Source of the DNA: Halichondria panicea
Taxonomy: Eukaryota; Porifera; Demospongiae; Suberitida; Halichondriidae
Assembly: GCF_963675165.1 (NCBI RefSeq)
Contig: NC_087380.1
Location: 5,154,071 to 5,218,070, forward strand
DNA: 64,000 nucleotides
Reading direction: 5' to 3'
Part shown: one piece after another, positions 34,496 through 45,883 of the stretch
How the letters are laid out: the number at the start of each line of letters is the position of its first letter
How positions within the stretch are numbered: position 1 is the stretch's first letter
Notes under the pieces: model-generated
What the model was told of the DNA's origin: nothing
The model's database searches: none
The model's input: only the letters and a program-made list of their open reading frames with translations
Translations under genes and position numbers: made by a program

Positions 34496-35565
34496 GCAGT
34501 CATTTTAAACTTCCAAAAATACTTCTAGCTCTGCACGTGTTCTTGCTTTTATAGGATACTTCTTACCATATCGGAGGGCTAACTCTCATAAAATGTGCTG
34601 AAAGGGCCAAGGAAAACGGCCTCTGTGAGCACCCTTTTTTTAAAAAAATAAATATCTCTTTATGTGGCTATGCATCACCTATTAAAAGTGTCTATTTGAG
34701 CCATGAAATGACTACTGCGTTTCAGCTGGACTTCCAGCTCATTCTAGCCGCTCAAGATCACTAAATCTAGCTCATGAATTTACCTTACCCTTAACTAAAC
34801 GGTATGCAAATCAAAATTAACCCTTTCATTTATTGTGCAAGAAGCTGGTAAAAGGACACAAATGATCCTACTAATTATGTACAGTGTTGAATTTGTGAGT
34901 CAGTAATAAATAACAGCCAGGCAACTTTTTTAAAGAGCAGTGTTGCAAGAACATAGAGAGGCCTGTGCATGCCCGTGGTAGCCAGTGGCTGAGTGTGACA
35001 GACTGGACTTTGACTAAAACTACCTGGAACTATCTGTTAATATTACTCTCTATTTAAACGAATAACTACGTGCTAGATATAAGAGAGAACAACAAGTGTT
35101 TTTTGTCTATTTAAGTCAACCTGTGACACTGTCCATAGCTAATAGTATACCTGAGAACAAAGAGCTGAAAAAACAAGCTTTGCACTAGCACCGCTGCTGC
35201 ACTAGATTTACAGCATTGACATGTGTGCATGTGAGACAGTCACTTAAACACGGCGGAATTGTCTACTATAGTAGGCAAGAGAAGTCGAGCCTGAGACATC
35301 TGCCTCACAAAGCGAAGAAAATCATTCTAATCCTGGTTATAGTTACTTCATGGAAACCAGGTGCAAAGAGAAACTGTTTCTCGAGAAAATACTCACTTCA
35401 CTTACATAGTCAGTTATATAGTCAGACAAATTGCAGTGAAGTTGTGGTATTAGTTCAAATGACACTATTTCTGCATGTGAGCTAAGGCTATATATACAGC
35501 TGGTTTGCACTATAATTATAGTTAGAGCTATAATATTATGACTGATAGATAATTATTGTGACCAC
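34496..35565. other. No gene recognised
   Basis: An 89-codon frame at 35216-35485 has no recognisable motif and no supporting splice sites. AT-rich sequence otherwise. Confidence 0.4.
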
Positions 35566-35937
35566 CGTGGTATATGGCTCATGCATGTAATCCGGAGAGT
35601 TCACAGACTTGACCTTCAGAGTTGACCTTCGCTAGTGGAGCATACACTTAACCTTCGCTATAGTATAGAGAGTTCATCTTCGCTAGTAGGGAGGTTTCGC
35701 TATAGCAGAGAGTTCACCTTCGCTAGTGCAAGATTTAGTAAAAGCTCACCTTTTAGCTAGAGATCTTTACCTAGGTACGTAGCGGGATGCTGACCATATA
35801 CTTTACCGTTGCTATACACAGATGCTATTATTATAGTGCCATGCATGGCCTTGCACACAGCCTATATAGTGTTGTGCCTGCTGTCCGAAGGCCGGCCATG
35901 GCTCTATAATAAAAGCATGTGTGCATTAAACGTAAAA

Positions 35938-36112
35938 TACCGTATAGCGTGACATTTTCGAGGCACTTATATTTCGTGGAATGGCCTCTAAAAACATTTC
36001 GTTGCACAATGTTCGTGGAATGACTGCTTACCGAAAGCATTATAGCTAATTAAATTTTCGTGTAAGATTGCTAACCCACGAAATCCGCAAAAATGTTGTG
36101 TTATACGGCCTA
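35938..36112. mobile_element. Diverged CCGTATAGC-type MITE
   Basis: Begins taccgtatagcgtgacattt and ends ttgtgttatacggcc; shares the tttcgtggaat character of the family but is only about 175 bp. Confidence 0.6.
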
Positions 36113-36127
36113 ATGTAAGCATCCCGC

Positions 36128-36234
36128 TACATTATAGTTATTGACTGGTTGACTAGTAATTATGGCTTATAACCAACCAATGCCGAGGGCGCAGCCCGAG
36201 GCTGAGGAACCATAATTACTAGGCAACCAGTCAA
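36128..36234. mobile_element. 107-bp MITE with 27-bp ends
   Basis: Arms ttgactggttgactagtaat and the complementary attactaggcaaccagtcaa flank a GC-rich centre (gagggcgcagcccgaggc). No second copy of this exact type was seen. Confidence 0.7.
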
Positions 36235-36239
36235 CAACT

Positions 36240-36874
36240 GATTTATTTACTGCAAAAACAGCAAAATAGTCATTTGAACATCAATGGAGACAGTCAAACT
36301 TGCTCTCACAGCCACTTGTGCCTCAGAATATGCAGTTAGAACAGTTACAGCTGTCAAGTATGAGAGCTAGCTAGCTAGGTACTTCTCCAAACAGCTAGGT
36401 TCTACTGGAAGCTAGCTATAAACTTTGACCAGACCCGCCCACCACCAATATTCAGCAGCTGCCGTTTTCAATTTGTATTGCACAAGTCTACCAACACTGC
36501 TCGCGCTCTATCTGAGCCACAGCTTGACTAGAAACACAGAGCAAGGATTGAACTGCAGTGTTTCAAGTATCATGAACATGTAATAAGTAGCTTAGACTGC
36601 TAGCTAGCTCAGGTCAATATGACAATAGCACAAAACATAGTCTACAAACCTTTTTGCGTGCTGTATTGCTATTTTACTGTGTACAAATTGTCAAGATGAT
36701 TCAAAAGTTGAATAGTGCTTGTAGGAAGTAAAAATATGAGCCATATTCCATACTTCCCTGGGGGAAGTAAAATAATGGCTCATATTCACTGGAAATCACC
36801 TAGGATACGGACTGAATCAGTAAATAAATGTACATATATAAGGTCTAATAGATAAAGGTCTCTATAACTAGAAT
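36240..36874. other. No gene recognised
   Basis: Interior of the fold-back element. It has a short near-direct repeat (gccatattcc/ctcatattcac) near 36740-36790 and tagctagc runs only. Confidence 0.4.
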
Positions 36875-37092
36875 GTAGGCCTGAGCTAATTATTCGATCA
36901 ATTTTGCCTATTATTCAAATCTTTTATTCTCACTTTCCTTCCCTAGCTATTATTCAAGAAACTCTCACCTGTCTGTTTTGACAAAAATTCCTAACAATTA
37001 GAAAATAAACAATAATAGCATAAACAGTATAAATTTGTCTTCTATATAGACCTACAGGTGGATTGCAACCTTTCTCTTTCTTATGAGAGCTT
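36875..37092 (+). repeat. Dispersed repeat, inverted copy at 27700-27905
   Basis: Matches that copy in reverse complement from aggcctgagctaatta to aacctttctctttctt. Confidence 0.7.
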
Positions 37093-37406
37093 TAAAGACT
37101 TTAAATAACGCTTTTTAGATGATCTCGTGATCTCGCTGTTATATTTCTAACATTCTGCGCATGCGCAATAGCAATAAATTTTGCCTATTATTCAAAATGC
37201 TGCCTTATTATTAGAAAAATTATTCAAGTATAATTAGCGCAGGGCTACTAGAAGGGGAGCATTTACTAGAGAAAATGAACTCTCTACTATAGCGAGGGTG
37301 AACTCTCACGAGCGAAGGTGAACTTCCCAAGATGAACTCTCTACTAGCAAAGGTCAACTCCGTGAACTCTCTGGGCCACCATACTTACAATATAAGTGTG
37401 TACCTA

Positions 37407-37915
37407 CAGTAGCGGTTAATATAATATAAAGTCCCCGTTCTGTTTACGTAGTATCTGTGGTATGTTTATATAACGTTTCCGTTTTGACACCATATTAAAA
37501 GCGTTGCAATTTACTGTATCATTGCTATTTACCATTGCATTGTTACACGTACGTTTTGCAGAAAAGTTTTACAAAGAGACAATTAATGCTAGTCATTTCG
37601 AGTATCATAGACTTGTTACTTAGCTGTTGCTATTGGCTATCTAAAACAAAGACATAAAACAAACCATTCACAGGTTTCTTCAACTTTCTCATCAAACAAT
37701 ACGTTTGCAGTGAATCCTATCTCTGTTCTAAGGTTAGAAAACGCTAGCTATAATATTTTGAGTGTGCAATGCCTGAGTAAATTTTAACTAGAAAAGAAAC
37801 GCTATACGCACTGTAGCGTACCTTGAGCATACTTTTAGTGTTTATTTTGCGCCATATCAGCGTATTACGGACGTACTACGTAAACAAAACGAGAACTTTA
37901 TATTCATTGCTACTG
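37407..37915. mobile_element. 509-bp TA-target MITE, CAGTAGC ends, copy 1
   Basis: Ends CAGTAGC..GCTACTG flanked by TA; each arm continues into a gttctgtttacgtagta-type block. A relative is at 54139-54681. The centre has no ORF of note. Confidence 0.85.
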
Positions 37916-38309
37916 TACATGCATGTCGTAGCACATGTCATCGTAGCGTCATACATGCACGTATAATTATATAATAGACGTACAATTTTTGGTCGTTGGG
38001 CAGGATTTACAGTTTGCTCAACCTCTTTTTTGTCACCCGTCTCTTCGTCATTATCTGCATGTATATTGAAAATGTTGTGTGCATGCATTGTGTATCAATA
38101 AAATTATACCTGATTGGATCAGTGGGTCTTGCTCAGCTGTTCCAAGTGAATCTACTCTGTTTTCTAGTAGTGGATGTGATTTAAACATAAAATGGGATAA
38201 TAACATAGTTTGTTTGACAGGTGTGTTTTGTCATTTATATACCTTCACTCCCTCCTGTATGCATCTCATTGGGCTGATAGGGTCCTATGCATGGATATCA
38301 ATATAATTA
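37916..38309. other. No gene recognised
   Basis: Two overlapping plus-strand ORFs of 62-75 codons have no recognised motif. The stretch ends just before a ccgaggcgcgcgtgggcgg block that starts the next repeat region. Confidence 0.4.
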
Positions 38310-39096
38310 ACCGAGGCGCGCGTGGGCGGACACGGGTATAGTAGTCCGTTGGTTTGTTTGTTACCCAAGGCGCGGCCACAGGTATAGTAGTCCGTTGGTC
38401 TGTTTGTTTGTCACAGGTATATCTACTCACCTGGGTACCACAGCTCTGCGTTTACAGCCTTCACAGAACAATATCTTGATTTAAATAGTGGTAGATTATG
38501 ATGTTAAAGCTTCTTTGTTGAGCAAAAGCTAAGAAGGTTGAACTTGCACGTTGGCAGCTATAGTAGCTAGCTACACGTGGCCTTGATTACGTGATTAAGA
38601 AGCTAAAATTGTGACTGGTTATTGGCTGACTCTGGATCCTATACTCCAGCTTGGCAGGAGCCATACCTCTCTAAGTCTAAGACTCCAGGCTTCTTTGCTG
38701 TGATCTCAGTCCACAGTGCATGTCTAATGTGACATGTACCACTCAATGTTTCAGTATGCCTCCAGTCCGGTTTAGTTTTATTGCTCTTGAGTTGCTGTCA
38801 TACATGCTACATGCACTGCATTATCGCTCTTCTGGTTTCTTTATTATCATGTCACCAGCCGAGGGTTTGCACTTGTAGTGCTCTAGTTAACCCGAGGCGC
38901 GTGGGCGGCCTCGGGTCGTTTGGTTTGTTTGTGACAGGTGAATCTCCTTACCTGGATGCCACAGTACTGCGTTTACAGCATGGATAGCCTTCATACAATA
39001 AGTTATTAATTTTAATAGTGGCAGAATTTCATGTTAAACCTTCGTTGTCAAATAAAAACGAGCAAAAGCTAAGAAGCTTGTGACAGGGTCTGCTTA

Positions 39097-39643
39097 GGCC
39101 ACTCCAAGTGATACTCTGGTTTCTGGTCCACCGCCCGCATCAGATTTTATTCTTGGATTTCTATCTCATTATTGGATTTTCTATCTCATTATTTCTACTA
39201 CGCATGCGCAGAATGGTCCATGTGGTACAAAATAGTGTGATAATGAGATTCATTTGCAAAATAATGAGATTCATAAGGTGAAATTGATAATGACACAATG
39301 AGAAAAGCCGCCCACACGCATGCAATTAGAAAAACTTCAGGACCAGAAACCAGAGTACCGTATAGCGGGTATATTTTGAGGGTATAAATTTTCGCGGATG
39401 GACCATTACAAAGGATTTTGCGGATTTTATTTTCGTGGTCTGAGTTCCAGCCTTTTGGCGCATGCGCACATCAACATGCAGCTTACCTCCACACCGTTAG
39501 CCTCGAATCCAAAATACTGAACACGCCTACTACTCATAAATTTTCGTGGGTATAAATTTTCGCGGTACAGGCTCAATCCGCGAAAACCGCAAACATTTAT
39601 ACCCTCGAAATATACCCGCTATACGGTATCACTTGGAGCGGCC
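39097..39643. mobile_element. Harbinger-like MITE with a nested MITE
   Basis: Ends GGCCACTCCAAGTGATACTC and complement, flanked by TTA (39094-39096, 39644-39646). Inverted relative to 28358-28626. Holds the 269-bp element below. Confidence 0.9.
39358..39626. mobile_element. 269-bp MITE, TA target, nested copy
   Basis: Same length and ends as 3804-4072, inverted. Flanked by TA (39356-39357, 39627-39628). The uninterrupted site aaccagagtatcacttgg is present in the related MITE at 28.6 kb, which proves the TA duplication. Confidence 0.95.
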
Positions 39644-41069
39644 TTACCTGGATGCTCTAGCACTGCATGGGTAACCTCCACACAACAATTCAGTACTTCT
39701 AATAGTGGCAGCTTTCGGTGTTAAAGCTTCGTTGTCTAATAAAAGCGAGCAAAATGTAGCTTGAACAGAACTTGCACATGCGTTACTTATAACTGAAGTG
39801 ATCCTGTACCAGGTCCAGAAACAATGGAACAGGGTCACTAAAGTAGAAAGCTGTATATACCAGGAACAATGGAACAGGGTCACTAAAATAGAAAGCTTGC
39901 TTTAGCTGACTGGGATCCTACTCCATGCAGGACCTGGAGCCATACTTCTCTGAGACTCCAGGCTTCTTTGCTGTGATCCTAATCCACAGTGCATATATCT
40001 ATAGTACCACTACCTGTTCTCAAATGTTTCAGCATGCCTCCAGTCTGGTTTAGTTTTATTGCTCCTGAGTTGCTGTGCAAGTCATGCATGATGATGATAA
40101 CAACATCACTATATGCACTGCATTATATCAATCTTCTGGTTTCTTTATAATCATGTCACCAGCCGAGGGTTTGCACTTTAGTGCTCTAGTTTGTTTGTGA
40201 CAGGTGAATCTACTCACCTGGATGCCACAGCACTGCGTTTACAGCACGGATAGCCTTCATACAACAAGTTATTAGTTTTAATACTGGCAGAATTTGATGT
40301 TAAACCTTCATTGTCAAATAAAAACGAGCAAAAGCTAAGAAGCTTGTGACTGGGTCTGCTTACCTGGATGCTCTAGCACTGCGTTTACAGCATGGGTAGC
40401 CTCCACACAACAAGTTAGTACTTCTAATAGTGGCAGCTTTCGGTGTTAAAGCTTCGTTGTCTAATAAAAGCGAGCAAAATGTAGCTTGAACAGAACTTGC
40501 ACATGCGTTACTTATAACTGAAGTGATCCTGTACCAGGAACAATGGAACAGGGTCATTAAGTAGAAAGCTTGAATTATAGCTCCTGCTTTTGCGAATCCT
40601 ACTCCATAATTATATGCAGGACCTGGAGCCATACTTCTCTGAGACTCCAGGCTTCTTTGCTGTGATCCTAATCCACAGTGCATATATCTATAGTATACCA
40701 CTACCTGTTCTCAAATGTTTCAGCATGCCTCCATTCTTTATTGCTCCTGAGTTTCTGTGTGCAAGTCATACATGATAACAACATCACTATATGTTATATC
40801 ACTCTTCTGGTTTTTTTATAATCATGTCACCAGCCGAGGGTTTGCACTTTAGTGCTCTACTTTGTTTGTGTATTCTGAATCTACTCACCTGGATATCATC
40901 CGCGTTTACAGCATGGATAGCCTTCACAATTTGTTTTAATAGTGGCAGATTTTGATGTTAAAGCTTCGTTGTCGAATAAAAGCTTGAACTTGCACGTTGA
41001 GCTAGCTACACTGCACTGTACCAGAGGCTGGAGGGAGGACACGATTAACCTTTAGCTCTAATTAGCTAA

Positions 41070-41930
41070 TTATCGTGACCTTTTAATGACATTCTTTGAA
41101 CGATTCATCTTTTCTTTCTTTATAACCTCTACATATTGGGACACACAGAAAGTACTGTAGCATGAGTGACAGGCAATTCTTGCAGTAGTCTCATGGATCA
41201 GCCCCCTCCTGAGAAGGGGTCTGAGCACTCTTGATGTAGTTTTGTTGCACACGCTGGAATTCCAGCGGCTCAATCAGATTGACTTATTCTAGTCAGGTGA
41301 TATTATAGGAGGCAATAAAGAACTGCACGTTGCTCAACGCATTTGGATAATCATTAACGCATGCATTACGCATGGTAAACGCTTCATACATAGACGCTGC
41401 TACGAAGCATAAGCAAGCCAAGCAGGGGTCCTTGGGCACAGAGTTAGCACCACAGGCAAAAGACATACATGAAGCACCTTCTTCAGAGAGAGAGAATGCC
41501 TGCGCTTGACGCTTTGTACAATTAACAAATACGTGGGGGCGTAAGGTCAGGAATTGATTACATTCCATTGGTCTGGCACATTCCACTGTGAAATGACCTC
41601 AAGACAAGAGTGCTCAGACCCCTTCTCAGGAGGGGGCTGATCCATGAGACTATTCTTGCAGGTACAGAGCAAACTACAAAAATAAAGGGGTGCTAGAAGC
41701 TGAGACTAACAGTCTCATTGATGTTCTTCATGTTGGAGACACTCTGAACTAAACAATTCCATGTTGCAGCTTTATCACAGAGACAGGAGTGCCTAGCCGG
41801 GCCTGGGGTGCTTCTCACAGGGATCTTGGAGACAGGAGTGCCTGGGGTGCTCCTCATAGGGATCCTGGAGACAGGATCAAGAGTGCTTCTCACAGAGACA
41901 AGATCAGAGTGCCTGGGATGCTTCTCACAG
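41070..41930 (-). pseudogene. Unidentified coding remnants in the TIR element
   Basis: Three minus-strand frames: 41070-41273 with CHSCYSTFC near the middle; 41293-41586 with a Cys-rich FACGANSVPKDPCLACLCF stretch; and 41693-41893 with repeats of PVSKIPVRSTPG and C-terminal CLCDKAATWNC. A matching RTPIRSTSSTSISK piece at 43320-43378 lies beyond the LINE, so the LINE probably split one gene. I do not recognise the family. The cysteine spacing hints at zinc binding. Confidence 0.35.
41178..41660. repeat. Inner inverted repeat, about 50-bp arms
   Basis: The arm around gatcagccccctcctgagaa (41178-41238) is perfectly complementary over about 47 bp to 41600-41650. It flanks the Cys-rich ORF at 41293-41586. 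Confidence 0.9.
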
Positions 41931-41932
41931 GG
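41780..41932 (-). repeat. Coding minisatellite, about 39-bp unit
   Basis: gcttctcacagggatcctgg-type units repeat about four times; in the minus frame they give PVSKIPVRSTPG repeats. Confidence 0.75.
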
Positions 41933-41934
41933 AT

Positions 41935-43310
41935 CTTATTATTATTATTATTATGTGAACTTTACAGCTATGCACAAAAGAAATTAAGTGAAAAGATTGA
42001 GTGAGAAGGAAATAGCTGACAGACTTACTCCAACATTGGAGCAGCTGATGCATGTATATTATATAATCTATAGAGTGATAAGAATAGTTAACAGAGGAGC
42101 CTATAGATGACATTTAGAGCATGGGCAAACCATATGAAAGGAACATAAGTTATTTGTGTCAAAGTTTTCTAGAAAATCTGACACTAAAAAGTCCAAAGTC
42201 TTTTTCTTGATTGTTCCTAGAGATGAATCTAGATTTATTAAATTCGACGGCAATTTATTCCATACTTTTGCAATTCTAATGAAGTAGAAGTGTCTTGAAT
42301 AGTTATTTCTAGCAAATTTAATTTGAAGGGAATGGCCTGAGCAGCCTGCCCTGGTTTTGGATGAAGTGAAAGATACTAGTTCTCTTATATCGTCCGACTG
42401 CTGCTGCATACATTTCACAATAAACATGATATCTTGCAGTTCAAACCATCTCATGAGGGGCAATAACTTTAATTTGCAGAGTCTTGCTTTGTAGTCTGCA
42501 TGATACATAATCATTAAGGATATATTTTGTGGCTCTGCGTTGCACTTTTTCTAGTGACTTGATATCCTTTATTAATTTAGGTCTCCACAACTGCGAGCAA
42601 TATGTTAAGTGAGTTCTGACAAGAGACAGATATAATTGTTTCTTTAAATTAGTTGAATAGTTTGTTTGAATGATTCTTCTAATAAGATTGAGTGACATGT
42701 AAGCCTTTCCACATATTTTACTATGCTGTTGAGACCATGAGAGATCTTGCGTAACTGTTATCCCTAAATCACGATAAGAATTATGGTGTTATCCTGCATG
42801 AACAGAGTAATGACTAGTTTCTTCAGTTTGCTTCAACGATAGTCTAATAGTTTTGCATTTGGACACATTGAGTCCGATATTCCACTTTTCACACCATAAA
42901 CTCAAAGCATTCAAATCATCTTGCATAAGAATTTCGTCCCTTGTATCTCTAAAGGATTTGAACAGTTTCGTATCATCAGCGAACAAGAAACACTTAGAAT
43001 TCTGGATACAGTCAGGTAAGTCATTGATGTATACTAGGAATAGTATAGGACCTAAGATACTGCCTTGTGGTACTCCAGACTTTACAGGTAACATAGTTGA
43101 GCTTTTATTTTCCATTGTTACATAATGAACTCTCTGTGACAAATATTCCTTGAACCAAAGCCATAATGGGCCTGTTATTCCTAATTTCCAAAGCTTGAAA
43201 AGTAACTCATTATGACCAACGGAGTCAAAGCTTTTTTAAAATCTAAATAAACAGCATCAACAGCACAGCTATTTTCAATTTCTTTTTGGATAAAAGCATA
43301 GGAACACTTA
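41935..43310 (-). pseudogene. LINE reverse transcriptase, 5'-truncated
   Basis: Minus-strand pieces in order: AVDAVYLDFKKA (RT motif A region), SGVPQGSILGPILFLVYIND, CFLFADDTKLF with the catalytic FADD, SLWCEKWNIGLNVSKC, then YCSQLWRPKLI and a C-terminal KVWNKLPSNLINLDSSLG tail, stopping at 42101. The 3' end is followed by an (AAT)n-type tail at about 41935-41953. Frame changes occur near 43237, 42790 and 42450. The RT is of the CR1/Jockey/Rex type by motif style; exact clade unsure. Endonuclease is missing. Confidence 0.88.
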
Positions 43311-43549
43311 GAGATAGAAGTACTTGAGGTGCTTCTTATAGGGGTCCTATTACCTTCAGATCCTGACAACTTGGCCATAGGGGTATCTCCAGTAGGAGAA
43401 AAGGCTTACTTTGCTCTAGCTCTGGTGTCCACTATGTAGAGGTTATAAAGAAAGAAAAGATGAATCGTTCAAAGAATATCATTAAAAGGTCGCGATAATT
43501 AGCTAATTAGAGCTAAGGTTAATCGTGTCCTCCCTCCTCTGGCACTGTA

Positions 43550-43935
43550 CTGTGGCCTTTATTACTTGCAGATGAAGTGATCCCGTACCAGGAACAATGG
43601 AAAAGGGTCACTACAATAGAAAGCTAAAATTGTGACTGGATGTTGTCTCAACATGTTAGCTGACTCTGGGATTCTACTCCAGGAGCCATACTTCTCTGAG
43701 ACTCCGGGCTTCTTTGCTGTGATCCTAGTCCACATATCATGCAGTGCATATATCTATATGTACCACTAAAACTCTGTTCTCAAATGTTTCAGCATGTCTC
43801 TCTCTCTGTAGTCTGGTTTAGTTCTGAGTTGCTGTGCTAGACAGCTCAGTCACTACCTAATTCTTCTGGTTTTTTTGTAATCATGTCACCAGCCGAGGGT
43901 TTGCACTTTAGTGCTCTAGTTAAGTAATTATAATA
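43550..43935 (+). repeat. Array module 2 continued
   Basis: gtgatcccgtaccaggaaca through ccagccgagggtttgcact match module 2 of the 38.3-41 kb array, displaced by the 2.5-kb insertion. Confidence 0.8.
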
Positions 43936-44383
43936 CAGAAAGAACCGTGCATGATAATGTTGGTCTATCAATTGGCCTTGGATCATTAATGAGTACCATA
44001 TAATTATGCTTACCACGTCTACTAAATGTTTCATTTTGCTATTAGTACTTAACATGTATGATGGAATGTGCTGACATTGCAACTAGTTTCCAATGACTCA
44101 CTGGGGAACGGAAATGTTGCTGCCACGCCCATTTTTACAATAAACTGTGCATGAAAACGATCACTTCAGTTGCAACTGCATTTTGTGCTTGGTCTATTTA
44201 TGCAAGACTGCACGCAAAATTGACGTTTTAGGTATTGAATGATGCACGAGTGATTGTTAGCAAGCACTCAGGAGAGGAGCTACAGCCCACAGAAAACAAG
44301 CAGTTATGACGTTTAGTGAAGATCACTTCAGCTGCAAATACGTAGATCTACCTCGAATAAAGGTTGCATGTAGAGCTAGCCAA
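43936..44383. other. No gene recognised
   Basis: AT-rich spacer between the array and the pogo-like element. No repeat partner noticed. Confidence 0.4.
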
Positions 44384-44531
44384 TACCGTACGGGTAGAAA
44401 ATTTCGTGTTTTTCGTGGGTGGCTGCAGAACACGAAAATTAAAACCCATGGAAGGTTTCGTATGCGCATGCGCACACGCACAGAAGCCGCGGCTTAATTA
44501 ATATCAACGTACATGTATCAATGCAACGTAC

Positions 44532-45840
44532 GTGAAGAACATGTCTCTGTTCAATTATTTTCATGCTGTTGCAGATAATCCTTTTGGTCTGTCTACAGAT
44601 CTACCAGCCAAAACTCTTGTTAAAGTAAGCAAGCAAGTGAAAGCAGCCCAAGAGAAAAGAAAACGTGGACCATACACAAGAAATTCTGAGGAAGACAAAC
44701 TAGTGATTGGAAGACATGCCAGTGAAAATGGGATTGCTGCAGCTGTCAGATTTTTTAACAAACTTAAGGAAAGTAGTGTTCAGGATTGGAAAAATCTATA
44801 TGAAAAGCAGCTTAAGAAGCTGATCGAACAAGCTCGACCAGAAAAAATGGTTGTCGAGTCATTAGCAACTAAGAAACGTGGTAGGCCACCTCTTCTAGGC
44901 AGCACTCTGGACAAGAAGCTGCAAGACATTATTGTAAGTCTACGTAGACGTGGTACACCCATTGGCACAAGTGTTATTATTGGAATTGGAAGAGGACTGC
45001 TCTTAAAACACAGCAGATCATCGATGAATGAATTTGGTGGCGATATTACACTTGGTAAAGAGTGTATTCTTCGAAGAATGGGTTTCAGTAAGAGGCGTGC
45101 AAATTCAAAATTCAAAATGCTAGTCAGCGATTTTGAAACGGTGAAAGACGACTTTTGCAATGATGTGAAGTGTGTAGTAAAAATGGAAGACATCCCAGTT
45201 ATCAATTGGGATCAAACTGCAATGAAAATTGTTCCGTCATCTTCATGGACCATGGAAAAGCGGGGAATAAAAAGAGTCGAAATTGTTGCTATCGATGATA
45301 AAAGGCAAATCACCGCTGTGCTTGGATGCTCTTTATCTGGAAGGTTTCTACCACTACAGCTGATGTACCAAGGCACCACAACCCGGTGTCTTCCGAAGAT
45401 TTCTTTTCCTGAAAATTGGCACATAACTTGCACAGCCAATCAATCACTGGTCTAATGGTGATACGATGATTGATTATATAACAAAGGTTATAGTTCCTTA
45501 TGTGACTGAAACACGTTCTAAATTGAACCTTGCGTCTGATCATCCTGCCCTGGTATTGTTTGATGTATTCAAGGGGCATTTGGTTGACAATGTTCGTAGA
45601 TTGTTAGAAGAAAATTGCATTTTGTATGTGGTCGTTCCAGCTAACTGTACTGACAGGCTTCAACCACTTGATTTAAGCGTTAATCAGCCTGCTATAAGGA
45701 CTTTCTGAGGAAGAAGTTTCAGGAGTGGTATGGTGATATCGTTTGCAAGCAACTAGAGTGGAACTGAGGAACCTGTTGATTTAAGGTTAAGTGTGATGAA
45801 ACCCTTGACAGCACAGTGGGCAATTGATATCTCATAAATC
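44532..45840 (+). pseudogene. Pogo/Tigger-like DDE_1 transposase, frameshifted
   Basis: The N-terminal 110 residues are basic, with a helix-turn-helix-like ENGIAAAVRFFNKL segment; then an AT-hook-like KKRGRPPLLG and a second binding region (GTPIGTSVIIGIGRG..GKECILRRMGFSKRRA). Catalytic core: VINWDQTAMK (first Asp), LVLFDVFKGH (second Asp) and VVPANCTDRLQPLDLSVN (third Asp). The first break is a 4-bp tandem duplication aatcaatc at 45438-45445 that ends the frame at 45455; without it the normal NHWSNGDTM would follow. A second shift near 45695 hides KDFLRKKFQEWYGD, and a stop lies in the C-terminal tail near 45837. Role: cut-and-paste transposition at TA. Confidence 0.88.
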
Positions 45841-45883
45841 ATCATCAATGGATTTGGAATTGTAAATGCTTTAAAATAGTTTT

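Larger units (their letters stand above)
35570..37395. mobile_element. Fold-back element with short GAGAGTTCACC repeats at both ends
   Basis: The left 180 bp contain repeated gagagttcaccttcgctagt-type units (about 22-40 bp spacing); the right 140 bp contain the complement (gcgaaggtgaactctc). Outer sequences also pair imperfectly around gagagttcac. The interior holds at least two smaller elements. No coding sequence seen. Ends are approximate. Confidence 0.6.
38310..41020 (+). repeat. Array of degenerate modules, interrupted
   Basis: Two alternating modules recur. Module 1 (acctggatgccacagcactg to gttgtcaaataaaaacgagc) lies near 38408, 38940, 39650, 40205, 40365 and 40880. Module 2 (gtgatcctgtaccaggaaca to ccagccgagggtttgcact) lies near 38635, 39800 and 40520, and again at 43560-43930 beyond the inserted element. 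The modules hold no intact ORF. Confidence 0.8.
41021..43542. mobile_element. 2.5-kb element with about 105-bp TIRs
   Basis: Ends CCAGAGG and CCTCTGG; arms of about 105 bp share gaggacacgattaacc and gaacgattcatcttttcttt. Flanked by CACTGTA (41014-41020, 43543-43549). It splits the repeat array. The interior holds minus-strand coding remnants, an inner inverted repeat and a LINE. No transposase motif was recognised. Confidence 0.88.

Noticed and set aside
35216-35485. 89-codon plus-strand ORF
   Set aside because: No motif, no splice support and no copy elsewhere; length is expected by chance in 64 kb.
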